64,000 bases of DNA. Source: Agriotes lineatus (lineage: Eukaryota > Arthropoda > Insecta > Coleoptera > Elateridae). The stretch lies in NCBI GenBank assembly GCA_940337035.1, contig CALNHX010003582.1:62001-126000 (forward strand), in the 5' to 3' direction. The position numbers and the translations under genes are program-made. The first letter of the stretch is position 1; each line of letters starts with the position of its first letter. Below, piece after piece: positions 33,444 to 44,372 of the stretch. Under the pieces are notes generated by a model. That model saw only the letters and a program-made list of their open reading frames with translations. It was not told the origin of the DNA and searched no databases.

Positions 33444-34200
33444 AATATCTAAAGAAATCAAAACAATAGTTAACCCAATAATCAATAGCAATATCAATAA
33501 TCAATATCAATAATAAGGTAATATCTAGAACTTGACGGGTATTGTTCCCTTAAATTATCCTAAAATTATCATGACAGTTAGTGGAGTAGGCCTACAGGGG
33601 AAACCAAGGTAAAAAAAGGCGCCGAGTACACTACCTCACAGGTGGCGTGGAAATGTGTGTATATCATGTATAATGTGACTCTTAGAATCGCGATATCTCA
33701 GGAATGGTAACTCTTAGGAAAAAAATCATGAAGACCATTTTTGTAGATAATTTTAAGATCTACAGCTTTGGTTTGAGTTGTTTTTTGATAAAACTTACAG
33801 TTTTCGAGAAAAATCCAAAAAACCTAAAATTTTGACCTTTGACCCCGAATAACTTTTGTAGCACACATAGGATCGATGGAGATTTTTAAAACTTTATTTG
33901 TAATGGTAAACCCCAGCTCTCCACCAATATTTGGCTCTCCGGGAATTTTTGTTATTTTAAATGTCTATATTGACCGGACTATAAGGAGTTCCAACCCTAG
34001 CAAGGGATCTTTTACATGCTGCACATCGTAGTAACATGGGACCCACGGCTTTACATCACTTTCGAATTACGGCATTCTGTAGAGGTTTTCATCCGCATTT
34101 TTAAATTTTTAAATATCTCACCGAGATCCTTCAATATTGTACACACATGATGTAAGTAATTCTATTTTAAGAGAACTTGACTTTTAATTTACAGAGCAAT

Positions 34201-34570
34201 AAATACATTTTTTGCACTACTAGTCTCAGAACGCACCGTTATTGGCCTATTTTGAGGTTGTGAAGTTGATTTTCTCCACCAAGGGAGAGAAAGTAAAATA
34301 AACAATTTTCACCGTGGTAACTAATAAATTGCTAAGTTACCAAATATGACTATTTTAATTTTGACGTTTTAAAGAGCTGTATTGTCAGGTTGACAGTTAA
34401 AATATTTTCGAAATTTGTTGGGAATTTAGGTATTAAGCCGCTTGGTAGTGCAAAAAATAGTATATACACCACGGTAGCGAATCGTCTTATAACCTTCGCG
34501 CTTTAGATACTTCGCGCTGCGCGCTCAGTATCTAATATGCGCTTCGCTACCTTGATGTATAATATACTAT
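34201..34570. mobile_element. Inverted-repeat element(s) with a terminal hairpin
   Basis: TTTTTTGCACTACTAG near 34211 faces CTTGGTAGTGCAAAAAA at 34441-34457. Directly after this, ATAGTATATACACCACGGTAGCGAA (34457-34481) pairs with the sequence at 34543-34570, with a centre rich in GCGC. Either two adjacent MITEs or one compound element. No coding content. Confidence 0.6.
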
Positions 34571-35853
34571 TATTTAATGTGCAAATCGTCTATATCGTAC
34601 CTTTGAATTCTGACCACCAATACGGCTAAATTAAATAATTGAGCAAAAGTAACTGTGAAAAAATTATCCAGTCTAGAGTGCGCATTACAGTTTGTAAGCA
34701 TTGCACATTGATATGCCGTTTATTTTAATGCCACCACTGTAATTAAATGAAGTGTCTTAGATATATAATGAATTTCTATTTTATGTGTGCTAACTTTATT
34801 GATAAATTATGAACGTTCAAAGTTCTAGAAATTTATGTAGAGCATCGTAAGCAAATGTCAAAGTATAATACTCGTAGGTTTGTGAATGTTAAATCAGGTT
34901 TGAAAGAAATCGTTACGTTATCGTTCAAGTACTCCAAAATAAGAATTTTGCAGACGCTTAAGAATTATGGGAAAGTTATTTTTGACTGTTAATGAGTCTC
35001 CATAACTGTATTCAATTCTACTTCCACGAAGATGTATCAAGAAATGTCAAACTATTCTTTTCCTAGTTAATTAAACAATTAAAGTGGAAAAAAGTTTTGA
35101 TAGCACGTATAATATGTTTTAGAACGGCGGCGGCGCGGCGTAGCTATAATTTAACAAACAAAAATCTATCAAAACATTGTAGTTGTAGATGATTTGAGAA
35201 ACATGATATTGATACAAAATCAGACATTCGATTACATCCCTATTAAATTTTTTGATGCTAGTTTAAAAACACCAAGATATACAGATGACTCCCAAAATAT
35301 ATTCGACGTTTTACACCGTTGGCTGCCATAAATTATTCATTTGAAACGTGATCATGGTATTGATTTCCATACGCGTCTTCATTTACATTTTACCAAACTG
35401 CAAACCCCCAGTTTTTAAACATCCTCACCCTTAAAGTGTTTCTTTTAATCTTACCCTTATCGGGTGAACATAACCTAAATTAGCAAAAAGTTTGCTTAAA
35501 TCTGAGGAAGTTGTAGGTGTGGCTGGTGTCATTTCAACACGTGATAAGGCGATCATCTGCAAACAGTGAAAGTTACTTTGCTGGCAATCGTAGTGCTCAC
35601 TCCTTCAGTGTCACAAAACACTGGAATCCTCTTCAAAAAAAAAATTTATTGTTCGTGTTAGTCGGAGGGTGTGGTAAGTGACTGTTTTGCATTAACATTA
35701 ATGGGGTGGTTTCTTCCCCAATAGAAGCTTCTATAAAAATGTTTAAAATGTTTGCGGCTATTTCTTTTAATTGGTCTAATAATATAAGAATGACCGTAAG
35801 GAATAATTTAAAACAATTCTATTAAGGTGATGCTAATTCAGTCAGGATATAGG
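34571..35853. other. AT-rich sequence without recognised features
   Basis: No gene or bounded repeat was seen. Confidence 0.4.
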
Positions 35854-36082
35854 TAAAGTAGGGACAAGAAATCAGACGACGTGTGCCACCGAGCAAATTT
35901 TAGTTTAGCTTAAATTGATAATTTTCCATTGATAATTGATTAAGCTTAAACCAAACGCATGATTTCAAATGAGCTGTAAAGAAGAAAATAAATATCGGTT
36001 ATGTAAATCTAATGCTGGTATTTATGACATCACTAAAATTTGTTTGGTGGCGCACGTCGTCTGATTTCTTGTCCCTACTTTA
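35854..36082. mobile_element. MITE with about 48-bp terminal inverted repeats
   Basis: The left end AAGTAGGGACAAGAAATCAG continues with ACGACGTG and GCCACC. The right end is its reverse complement with about five mismatches. Both are bordered by TA. The centre is AT-rich and non-coding. Confidence 0.9.
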
Positions 36083-38027
36083 AAATATTTGTCGTATAAT
36101 AAATACGTTCGATAAAAAAATTGTTTAGAACATTAAGTAAATAATAGGGACGTAGGGCAGTATTCTAAAAAAATGTTTAAAATTAGAAACTTTGCAAAAA
36201 AATTTACAAAGCAGTATAATCACTGTATGTTTCAGTGAACGGTTTCCACAAAAAACATTACACATCATATCAGCGTAATTACTATTCGTATTTTCAACTC
36301 TTTATTAGTGATAGCGTGTACAGTTTGAAATTACGTTGAAATCTTGATGTTTCTACATTTCATAAATAATACAGAATAACGGTAAAAAGGCTCAGCATTA
36401 AGTAAGTAAGAATATATTTTGTTAAGTAAAAAATAGTTGCAATTCATTCATGTTACATGGAACGTTTGTATGGTAGTAACATGGAACCCTAAGAAACCTG
36501 GTTCTTGTTAAGAGAAGTTACAGTTGGAAAAAGCAAGACATCAAATAATAGGGAGGTTAATAAAATCGCCTGATATAAGTTGGTTCATTTAAAGTCAAAT
36601 AAGTAAATGTAATATACACATTATAAAACAATATCATTAACGTAAAAAGGTGAGACAATAAAGGCAGTATATGCTCTGACTTTGAGTTTTCCAGCTTGCC
36701 TTGTTAAGTGTGTGCGAATTGTTTGCGTAACGGGAACGAGCAAGTTCAAAATTCAAATTTGACACATTGACAAAACTGTTGTCTCAAAAAGTAGTGAATG
36801 CAGTAATGTTGGAAATCTTATTTAAGTTGCATCCAAACTTCACACTAATTTGTAATTGTCAAACACTCGCACTAAATGCGACATGTGTCAATATAACTTA
36901 CTTTATATTGAATCGTTCAATTTACTGGTGGTCGTGAAAAATCCTCCAGCGAAAATAAATGCTGATTTTCAAATGGACACCAGGAAAAATGAAGATTTAA
37001 TTTTATAACCATGCAAAATTCCTGATATTATCGCCACTTCACCAAACACGCTGTAGACTCACAAATAAAAAGATGTTGCATCTGTTTTAAGATTTAAGAT
37101 ACCGAAACCAGAGAAAAGTTAGTCTAATAAGTCAGTGGTGGAGAGATGCACGAATGTATATTTTTGTTTGATCGGCGATTGCCAATACATATACAATACA
37201 ATACCAGAGAGGTACAAGACAATCTTGAAAATTGTTAAGCGCCACGTATTCTTTTAAAGCCTATAGTGGGAAGCTTTTCCTGACTTCTGCAAAACTGGTT
37301 TGAGTAGGAACCTTAATTCCTCAAAATTCTTAATGCTTTTCCTGTAAAAACTTTACACACAGTAAATGTCATATTTTAAGAACAATTGAAGCTATCTATT
37401 AATTATCTATTATTTATTTTAAGCAGCGCGATGTTAAGCCGTGCATCCGGTTAGAATAGTGTTTGCAACAAAGGCAGTGCAGATGTACTTACGCACACTA
37501 AAGTTACCTGGCTGGTAATGTCACGCTAGTTTACAAAACAAAAACACTTCTACGTTTAATTTTGTGTGGAATAACGTAATTGACAACTTTCAGTTTTGAT
37601 TGCAAGAACAATTTACTTGCCAAGCTAGCAATCATAAATGATATATAGAAATATCTTTTATTCACCAGCAGATTCACGAGATTCTTCTTTTTTTTAAATA
37701 AACAAGAAATAAGTAATTTGTTTAAGATGCACTGCATTTATAATGCAGTCTATCTTATTTTGTTTTTCCATTAATGGTAAAGTAATACTGGGCACAACTG
37801 AAAATACAAACAGATTATTTTCACTATGGCTTATACATTTTTCAATTTACAAATGTTCAGAGTAAGATCATTAGAAAAACGAGCCCTTTATTCACCTTTA
37901 TTTTGTTTTCACTAGATTCTGTCATGTAATATTACGTTGAATATTTCTACCCACCATTCCTCTTCTCATCAACAACATTGATTTGTATTCGGGTTACCTG
38001 TAATCTACGATAAGTGGTTGTGTGCTG
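36083..38027. other. AT-rich sequence without recognised features
   Basis: No gene, RNA or bounded repeat was recognised. Confidence 0.4.
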
Positions 38028-38160
38028 CCAGCGTGGCGTAATGGTATGTCCTACATCACTAGTGTTTCGAACCTTAGTTAACGAGTTCGAATCTCAGTCG
38101 CGGAAAGTTTTTTTTTTGAAATTATTGAAAGATGGACATAAACTGTGTACGTAGTATTGA
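38028..38160 (+). mobile_element. tRNA-derived SINE or tRNA-like pseudogene
   Basis: An A-box-like GTGGCGTAATGGTA (38034-38046) and a B box GAGTTCGAATCTC (38083-38095) are spaced as in a tRNA with an enlarged middle. A run of ten T follows at 38107, which would end RNA polymerase III transcription. The expected acceptor stem does not pair, so it is not a working tRNA gene. The body beyond the T run is unassigned. Confidence 0.65.
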
Positions 38161-40654
38161 TTGCGAGAGTAGGACATTATAATTAATATAACTGGCATAC
38201 TATATAAGTTTTATTCTACAAGTACCATGCTACTTGTCAGCGAAGCGCTATTATTATTGATATTATTTTAGTCATTATTTTGATTAACCATCAAACACGC
38301 TACATGCTAGAATTGTGCCTTCAAAGCGGTCAAAAATTCAATTGTGACTGCGTTTACTCCACTCGAGACGCGTTTGAAGATTTTCTGAAAAGATTTACTG
38401 ATGTGGGGGTTTACTATGACACGTTTAGTAGAGCGCTTTATCATATTCTGGACTTGCACATATAGGGAAATAGGAAGCGTAGCTCGTTAAGCAGGTGGTG
38501 GCAGATGATAGGTACGAAATGAAGAAAATGTTGAAGCTATAAGAGCAGTGATCGGGAAGCAATTCAATTCGAAATTTGCAGCAGCAGCTCATTATTTCCT
38601 ACAGTACTTGTCAACGTATTCTTAAACAATATTTAAGTCTTCAGCCCTATCGTCCACAAGCTTTCCATGCAGGGGCACCTTTTGGTAACGGAATTAACAG
38701 ATCGCCATTTGACTTTAAAACGATTTAGTTAGTTAGTTCCCGCCTTCATTGTGAATTATCTAACACAATATCATAAGGACTATGCCACATTGAAAGCACT
38801 ATTTCTTCAAAGAAGCGGATGTCGTAGTGTGGCGAAGTATCGATATGGGGCGTGCACTGTCTCATCTAGGTTTAGGAAATATCTTTAAACTGTAATTTTT
38901 CTCAATGGTTGGTTTACATAGTTATGAAGTGCAAGGTCGCGTTTTCAAGATTTTGGTACGATCTGCTATATTGTAAATATTTATCGTGTACAGATTTATT
39001 TAGCTTAAAGCCTCACTGGTAGTCACCTACATATACAATACGTTCCACCCAGTGATTAAGCAATTGGTCAGAATTTTGTAAGTTCGCCTAAGTATCATAC
39101 TCTAAAAACACGGAACAAGCCATGGGTAGCTTGTAAGAGTTCACGAGCTACCAAAGAATATAACCATCGCACAAATCCTTGTTTGGGTTCACAAGGTGTG
39201 GGGCACATAAAGACAAAAAATTCTGGGTGTTTATCTACAAAAACGACGCGGTCTAAACAGAAATTTAGTATTAATATTGACAATTCGAGTAACCTTGTAA
39301 GCCGCGAACAATATATAAAGTAGTAGAGTAGCTAACTATTTTTAATTACATATTCAATATTTCAGCCGGTACCTTTAGTTTGATTATAAAGAGAATTTAT
39401 TAAAAAAATCAGTCAAACGAATCATTTAGCTGGACTAAATGAAAATTGAAAGGATATTTTCGACACTGTTAAGGAAGAAACCCGACAATCAATGGTAAGA
39501 AAACGCATTTCGATATTGGCCAGTTTAAGCAATCGTCATCTGTAAAAACTGCCATCGACTTTCAGCCTGCAGATTCATGTAAATTTATAGAAGGCAATAA
39601 TTGTATTTCTCAGTGTTATATGGTTTTAAACAATTTCATCTTGCATTACGCAACCACGCCATTAATTAAAACGGGCTGATCCCATATATCAAAAAAATAG
39701 GTCAGACGAAATTGTGGTGAAGCGTGGGTGTGCGTCGGCGGAATGCAAAACAGGCAGTATATCTCTGTAGTCCTGGAGATTTTAATGAGAGGTGATAGAA
39801 CGGCGAGGGTGGTTCACGCCTAGGGCTGTCGTTAACGAGGGGCTGAAACGGTTAATTATGACCACACGTAAGCTTTGCTATGCCCGCATTTTGTCTTTAT
39901 ATTAGACTGTGACCGCATATTTAATTCATGACAGAATACAAGATCCAGTAAAGAACTTGTGGATTCCTGGAACGAAAGTAAATCCGTTGGTGTATACAGG
40001 GTGAATTAAAACGTGCGGAGAATATTTACATCACGCACTTCTATGTCAAAGACCAAGGAAAAACTCTAGTACCAGTTTGTTGTTATCCCGTTGGTTATTG
40101 AGTTATTAATGGTCTTAGTTTCAGTTCCCAAATGCTTACGGTTGAGAATTACAATTAAATAGTATCAGTAACTTACAGTTCAATAAATAAAATAAATATT
40201 CAGGTATAACTTTCTCTTTTTTCGTATTTAGTTTACCTATAATTTTGATTTTAATATCATAAATTATTTGCTGCTTAACAGTTTTCCAGATATTGCAACA
40301 GTGGACAGAATTGAGTTATTTTTATATTGTAATAAAATAATTAGAAAGCTGTGTAAGACTGAATATAATCAATATCATTTTGTAATATGTTCGGAAAACT
40401 TCTCCTTAGTCGTTTCGTATTGCTCATTTCTGCAATTTGAGTTTTTGGTTTTGGATAAAAGTCATGGCATACAGTTTTCCAGAGTACGCAGATACGTATC
40501 CGATACTATTACAGGCGAATGTGGCGGTAAATTTCCTCAAGCAGCAAATTTATATACTGAAAGTTATCCAAACAGCAGTATCCCAATGCTAACGTCATTC
40601 AAAGATTAAATCAGCGCCTAAAAGCAACATGAGGATTTGAACCTTTGCAGTTAG
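38161..40654. other. Mostly unassigned sequence; one element tip at 39997
   Basis: The tip TATACAGGGTGAATTAAAAC at 39997 resembles the ends of DNA transposons seen elsewhere in this window, but I did not find its partner. Open frames of 61 and 113 codons (38280-38465, 40268-40609) show no motif I recognise. Confidence 0.35.
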
Positions 40655-41408
40655 TAGGTGGAGGCGTATATTAGTACCTGAAAGGGAAGAGACTATCTTA
40701 AATGTATTTGAAGACGAACGTCGCCAAAGTGCCCGCTCTGTAACTCGAAGACTTGATATTAGCCATACTTCTATACGTCGACTGTTAAGAGAAAATCTTT
40801 TACATCCTTTCCACTTTCGGCGAGTACATGGGTTACTTTCGGAAGATTATCCGCTACTGATAGAGTTTTGCAGATGATTAATGCGGTAACAAGTAGTCAA
40901 TCGAGCTATCACTGCAAACATTTTATAGGCGACTGACACAACATGTACCCCTAACGGAATGTCCAATATGCACAATATGCACTACTGAGCAGAAAAAACC
41001 CCTCATGTCATCCACCAAACTAATCACCAGTTTACATTTAGTGTCAGTGTATGGGCTGGAATGATCGGAAATAGATTGTCCATTTTGCCTCTTCGATTAA
41101 ATGTCGAAAATTATGTCTATATCTTAAACAACACCATATCGAGATTTTTGGGAAAGTACAGTTAGTTGTCAGGAGAGACATGTGGCTTCAGTTGGATGGA
41201 GCTCCAGCCCACTCTTCAATAACAGCATGGTTAACCCAAAACTTTCCTGATAGGTGGCTGAGCGTGGTGGTCCAATATCATGGCCCGCAAGAAGTCCAGG
41301 CTTAAATGTGCTACATTTTTTCTTTTTTCATTTTAAAAGCTCTTGTGTATGCAACAGAAATTCTAACTCAAGAACATCTTATTGACTGTATACATAATGC
41401 AGTTTAAG
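40655..41408 (+). pseudogene. Tc1/mariner-family (DDE_3) transposase, heavily broken
   Basis: The plus strand reads, with frame changes, RRILVPEREETILNVFED, RQSARSVTRRLDISHTSIR (helix-turn-helix DNA-binding part) and RRLLRENLLHPFHFRRVHG. After a damaged stretch it reads NMHNMHY, HQFTFSVSVWAGMIGNRL, VENYVYILNNTISRFLGK, SGETCGFSWMELQPTLQ in place of a usual DGAPAH-type catalytic block, and a C-terminal trace. The order matches a common insect group of Tc1-like transposases. Stops and indels leave no function. No terminal inverted repeats were identified around it. Confidence 0.75.
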
Positions 41409-41741
41409 AAATAAATAATCGTAACATGATGCAAAATTTAATAGCAAACATTATTACCCTATACACCAAATGTTTAAAAGTTATAGCTTATAGCTTATAT
41501 AACTCGTGCTACGCACTCCTTTGTAACTTACACACACGTATATTAATGATGCTGTTATCCCACTTGTATAGTGAATAACTATTAAATGATAAACTAGTGT
41601 TCGGAAATACTTCCGTTTCGAGATAATACGACATTAAGGAATTGAGTACTTGAAATAATCTCAATGTGAAAAGTAACGATTTTATTGATTTCCAGCGGTT
41701 GCAATTATTATTAGTATTAGGAAAATGGTATTACACAAAAA

Positions 41742-41990
41742 TTATAAAAATTGTTCAAAATTATGGCCGCCATTGTCGACACACAAGGTATAACGACGTG
41801 TGATTGACTGATGAATTCTTCGAAATATCTGCGGACGATCACGAATATCAACAAAAGCAAGAATAATTCGAGCCACTAACTCCTCTGCTGTGTCCACAGG
41901 TGCCGCATCGACGAGTGATTTAATATGACCCGAAATCCAAAAATCAATTGGAGTCGTATCTATATATCTGCAGCTATTTTGCTTGCATGC
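41742..41990 (-). pseudogene. C-terminal fragment of a Tc1-like transposase
   Basis: The minus strand ends with a stop at 41742-41744, and its visible part reads PIDFWISGHIKSLVDAAP, then EELVARIILAFVDIRDRP, then a C-terminal RRIHQSITRRYTLCVDNGGH. This is the same transposase group as the copy at 40655-41408, in the segment around and after the third catalytic residue. Everything N-terminal to about DFW has been lost: the MULE lies immediately upstream, and beyond it only the 5' terminal repeat of the host element follows. Confidence 0.85.
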
Positions 41991-42387
41991 GTTATTTTCC
42001 GAAGCCGGACATTTGGGCGCAGCCGTTTGGGCGCGGCCGTCCGGGCGCGGCTGTTTGGGCACGAAGACACTTGGGCGCAGGGCCACTTGGGCGCGAGACA
42101 CTTGGGCGCGAGGAAATTAATTCAAGTATATTAGTATTAGCTAGCTTTACTATTAATGTCTGAAAATTTATTTTAAATAACGGAAATTACCTAAAGCACA
42201 TCCAAGGAGGTAGCGGGCGGCAAAAATTTAGTATAGAAATATTAATTGTCAAAAATTTGAATTTTATTAATACAAGTAGGTTATACGAAAAAAAGTTACA
42301 CATTTTAACTTTCCGGTAAATAATAACAAATCTTTTGCGGAGATTTATTACATTAAAATAATAAGTAACAAAGAATAAATGAATAGA

Positions 42388-42870
42388 GAGTGGGTACAAA
42401 CAGAGCTATCGATAAACTATCCAACCATTTGGAGATTCATCGACAGCCTGAAAACCGTTCAACGAGGGGAGATGTTGCTTATGAACAGTTATTTCCGGGA
42501 AATGAGCCCACTCAAAAAAAAACTTTATCCAGGCTGATAGAAGAATAAAAAATTTGGTTGAAGATTATAAAAATCAATATAATCATGTAGACGGCGCGGC
42601 GCAAACAATAGGAACAGAGCCGGATTAAAGGGGGGGCTAAGGGGGCTGCAGCCCCGGGCCACCGAATTTCGGGGGCCTCGAATAGATTCGAAGGTTATAA
42701 TCTACTGCGGTTTCTAATAATTTAGATCCCTTTGTACCCGTTGCATAAATGGGAATAGGGCCTCTAAAAAAATTTAGCCCTGGGCCTCACATATCCTTAC
42801 TCCGGCTCTGAATAGGAACATCGTAGAATTTTTAGGAGGCATATCGTACAATTATGAAATGAATGCGTAG
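42388..42870 (+). pseudogene. MULE transposase, C-terminal fragment, interrupted by a hAT MITE
   Basis: With frame changes the plus strand reads EWVQTELSINYPTIWRFIDS then LKTVQRG, DVAYEQLFPGNEPTQKK, DRRIKNLVEDYKNQY. After the hAT MITE it resumes with IVEFLGGISYNYEMNA and a stop at 42868-42870. This corresponds to the C-terminal region of FLYWCH/MULE-type transposases of insects, which has the pattern P-x-IW-x-FI...LK-x-EQ...RI..(I/L)V..Y and ends near L(R/G)GI(A/S)HN. The catalytic core is absent. It supports assigning the surrounding foldback element to MULEs. Confidence 0.68.
42615..42810. mobile_element. hAT MITE with perfect 8-bp target duplication
   Basis: The tips CAGAGCCGGATTAAGG-like on the left and CTTACTCCGGCTCTG on the right are inverted. 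The 8-bp AATAGGAA occurs directly on both sides (42607-42614 and 42811-42818), diagnostic of hAT elements. The 196-bp body is GC-rich at its left and non-coding. It splits the MULE transposase remnant. Confidence 0.93.
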
Positions 42871-43800
42871 ATGCTTCTTGTTTATATTTAAAAAAAATTA
42901 TATATTTTACTTTAAGAATAATATGTATTATAATGGTGAAAATGGCAAGAATAAATTTTGATTATTAAAATTAATCTTTTTATATTATTATTTATTATTA
43001 TTCTTATTTCTGCTCTTATCTTCAGTTAGTTGGTTCATAACATAACGAAAATAATTGATTTCTTTAAAGTTTAACAGTTTATTGTTAAGTTTTATATCAT
43101 TATAAACAAAACTCGAAGTCGACTATTTTCGGTCTAAACGGAACACAGTAGAAACATATTAAACATTTGAGGCATAGTATTATTCATTTACCAGTACAAT
43201 GAATGTATTTCTATTTAAAATTATTTTCAACACTTATATATTGTAATCTATTTCCATCTTTATTTCAATTCAGAATTATTATTTCATATCTAACATACTG
43301 CCTTTTGTATGTATTCAGAATTATTTCAAAACTTATCTTATACTACCTTCTTTATTTCTATTCGGATTTATTTCAAGATTTATCTAATATAGGTACTATC
43401 ACCTTATTTAAAATTAATCTCATAACGGTTTCAATAAATACTTGGATTATTCTTTTAATATTGTTTGATTAATTACATTAACTTCTCAGGATAAACAATT
43501 ATGTAATAAATGTTTGTTCATTTATGCCAAATTTAAATTATTCACACTTAATGTGTTCCTAAATCCCAACGTTGACCCTTTCTCGCGCCCAAGTGTCTCG
43601 CGCCCAAGTGTCTTGCGCCCAAGTGTTTCGCGCCCTGGTGTCCCCGCGCCCAAACGGCCGCGCCCAGACAGCCGCGCCCAGACGGCCGCGCCCAAACAGC
43701 CGCGCCCAAATGTCCTAGACCGGTTATTTTCTACATCGAGATTATTTCAAGTATTATCTGGAAACGGAAGTATTTCCGAACACTACTTTATTATTTAAAA

Positions 43801-44060
43801 ATCGAGAGATTAAAAAAAACTAATTCTCAGCGGGCTGTGGAAATTCAAACGTATGAACAATATGTTGGTGGCACTGTAAGTCTATGTCAGATTCGAGGTT
43901 ATCAGGTTAGGTTTTCGTCAGTTTTGACACCACAGACTGCCGCAAAACCTAACCTGGTAAACTCGAATTTGACATAGACTTACAGTGCTACCAACATATT
44001 ATTCATACGTTTGAATTTCCACAGCCCGCTGAGGATTAGTTTTTTTTTGGATCTCTCGAT
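43801..44060. mobile_element. Foldback MITE with arms of about 115 bp
   Basis: ATCGAGAGATTAAAAAAAAC at the left and GGATCTCTCGAT at the right begin long inverted arms that pair through CTCAGCGGGCTGTGGAAATT, CATACGTTTGAA, GTCTATGTCA and ACCTAACCTG. The loop is about 30 bp. It lies 15 bp from the right end of the Tc1-like element. Confidence 0.92.
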
Positions 44061-44372
44061 ATGTTTAATTACACTCCCTTTATCAACTCTTAAAATTAAG
44101 AACAGTTATTCTGGGAAACCCTGTATACAAGAGGATATGCAGTGCCATCTCTATTTTGTTAGTACTTGATTATAGCCTAGCTGTAGCCCCCGGCGTATGC
44201 CACATTTAAAATGTAGCACAGTAGGCCATTATCACAGAAATAATAAGGGTGTGTTTTAAAAAACACAATCAATAGGTAAAATGGGGGTCATCTAATTCCA
44301 TTGTCATGTGTACAAGAGGTAAATAAAACATAATTCACCTAATTATATTTCACATTCATCGTTTATTTGTAG

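Larger units (their letters stand above)
31837..33983. mobile_element. DNA transposon derivative with about 330-bp terminal inverted repeats
   Basis: The left repeat (31837-32178) and the right repeat (about 33655-33983) are inverted copies at high identity. Their tips read ATAGTCCGGTCAAT, and they run through GGAGAGCTGGGGTTTACCAT, TATTCGGGGTCAAAGGTCAAA and GAGATATCGCGATT to CATGTATAATGTGAC. Between them is a coding remnant (32493-33443) and a short perfect hairpin at about 32332-32379. The element is a candidate internal-deletion derivative of a larger transposon. The target duplication is not clear; the flanks are TA-rich. Confidence 0.88.
42000..43722. mobile_element. Foldback MULE (Mutator-like) element with tandem-repeat terminal inverted repeats and 9-bp target duplication
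   Basis: The ends are inverted arrays of a degenerate unit of 12-13 bp around TTGGGCGCG (left about 42000-42113, right about 43582-43722). Tips are CGAAGCCGGACATTTGGGCG and the inverted right tip CGGTCTAGGACATTTGGGCG. The 9-bp GTTATTTTC lies on both sides (41991-41999 and 43723-43731), the target-duplication length expected of Mutator-like elements. The interior holds the C-terminal part of a MULE transposase (42388-42870) with a small hAT element inside. The GC-rich ends contrast with the AT-rich surroundings. Confidence 0.82.
41595..43785. mobile_element. Internally deleted Tc1-like element, hosting the MULE
   Basis: The outer ends are inverted: AGTGTTCGGAAATACTTCCG at 41597 faces CGGAAGTATTTCCGAACACT at 43765-43784, both next to TA. 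The match continues inward through AGATAATAC and TTGAAATAATCTC. Between the left end and the MULE lies the C-terminal part of its transposase gene on the minus strand. On the right only about 55 bp remain. The MULE and its target duplication interrupt it at 41991-43731. Confidence 0.85.

Noticed and set aside
38280..38465. Small gene of 61 codons
   Set aside because: Balanced composition but no recognisable motif, no paralogue in the window and no support from neighbours.
42000..42113. CRISPR-like direct repeats
   Set aside because: The units are degenerate, without unique spacers, and form inverted arrays at the ends of a eukaryotic transposon.
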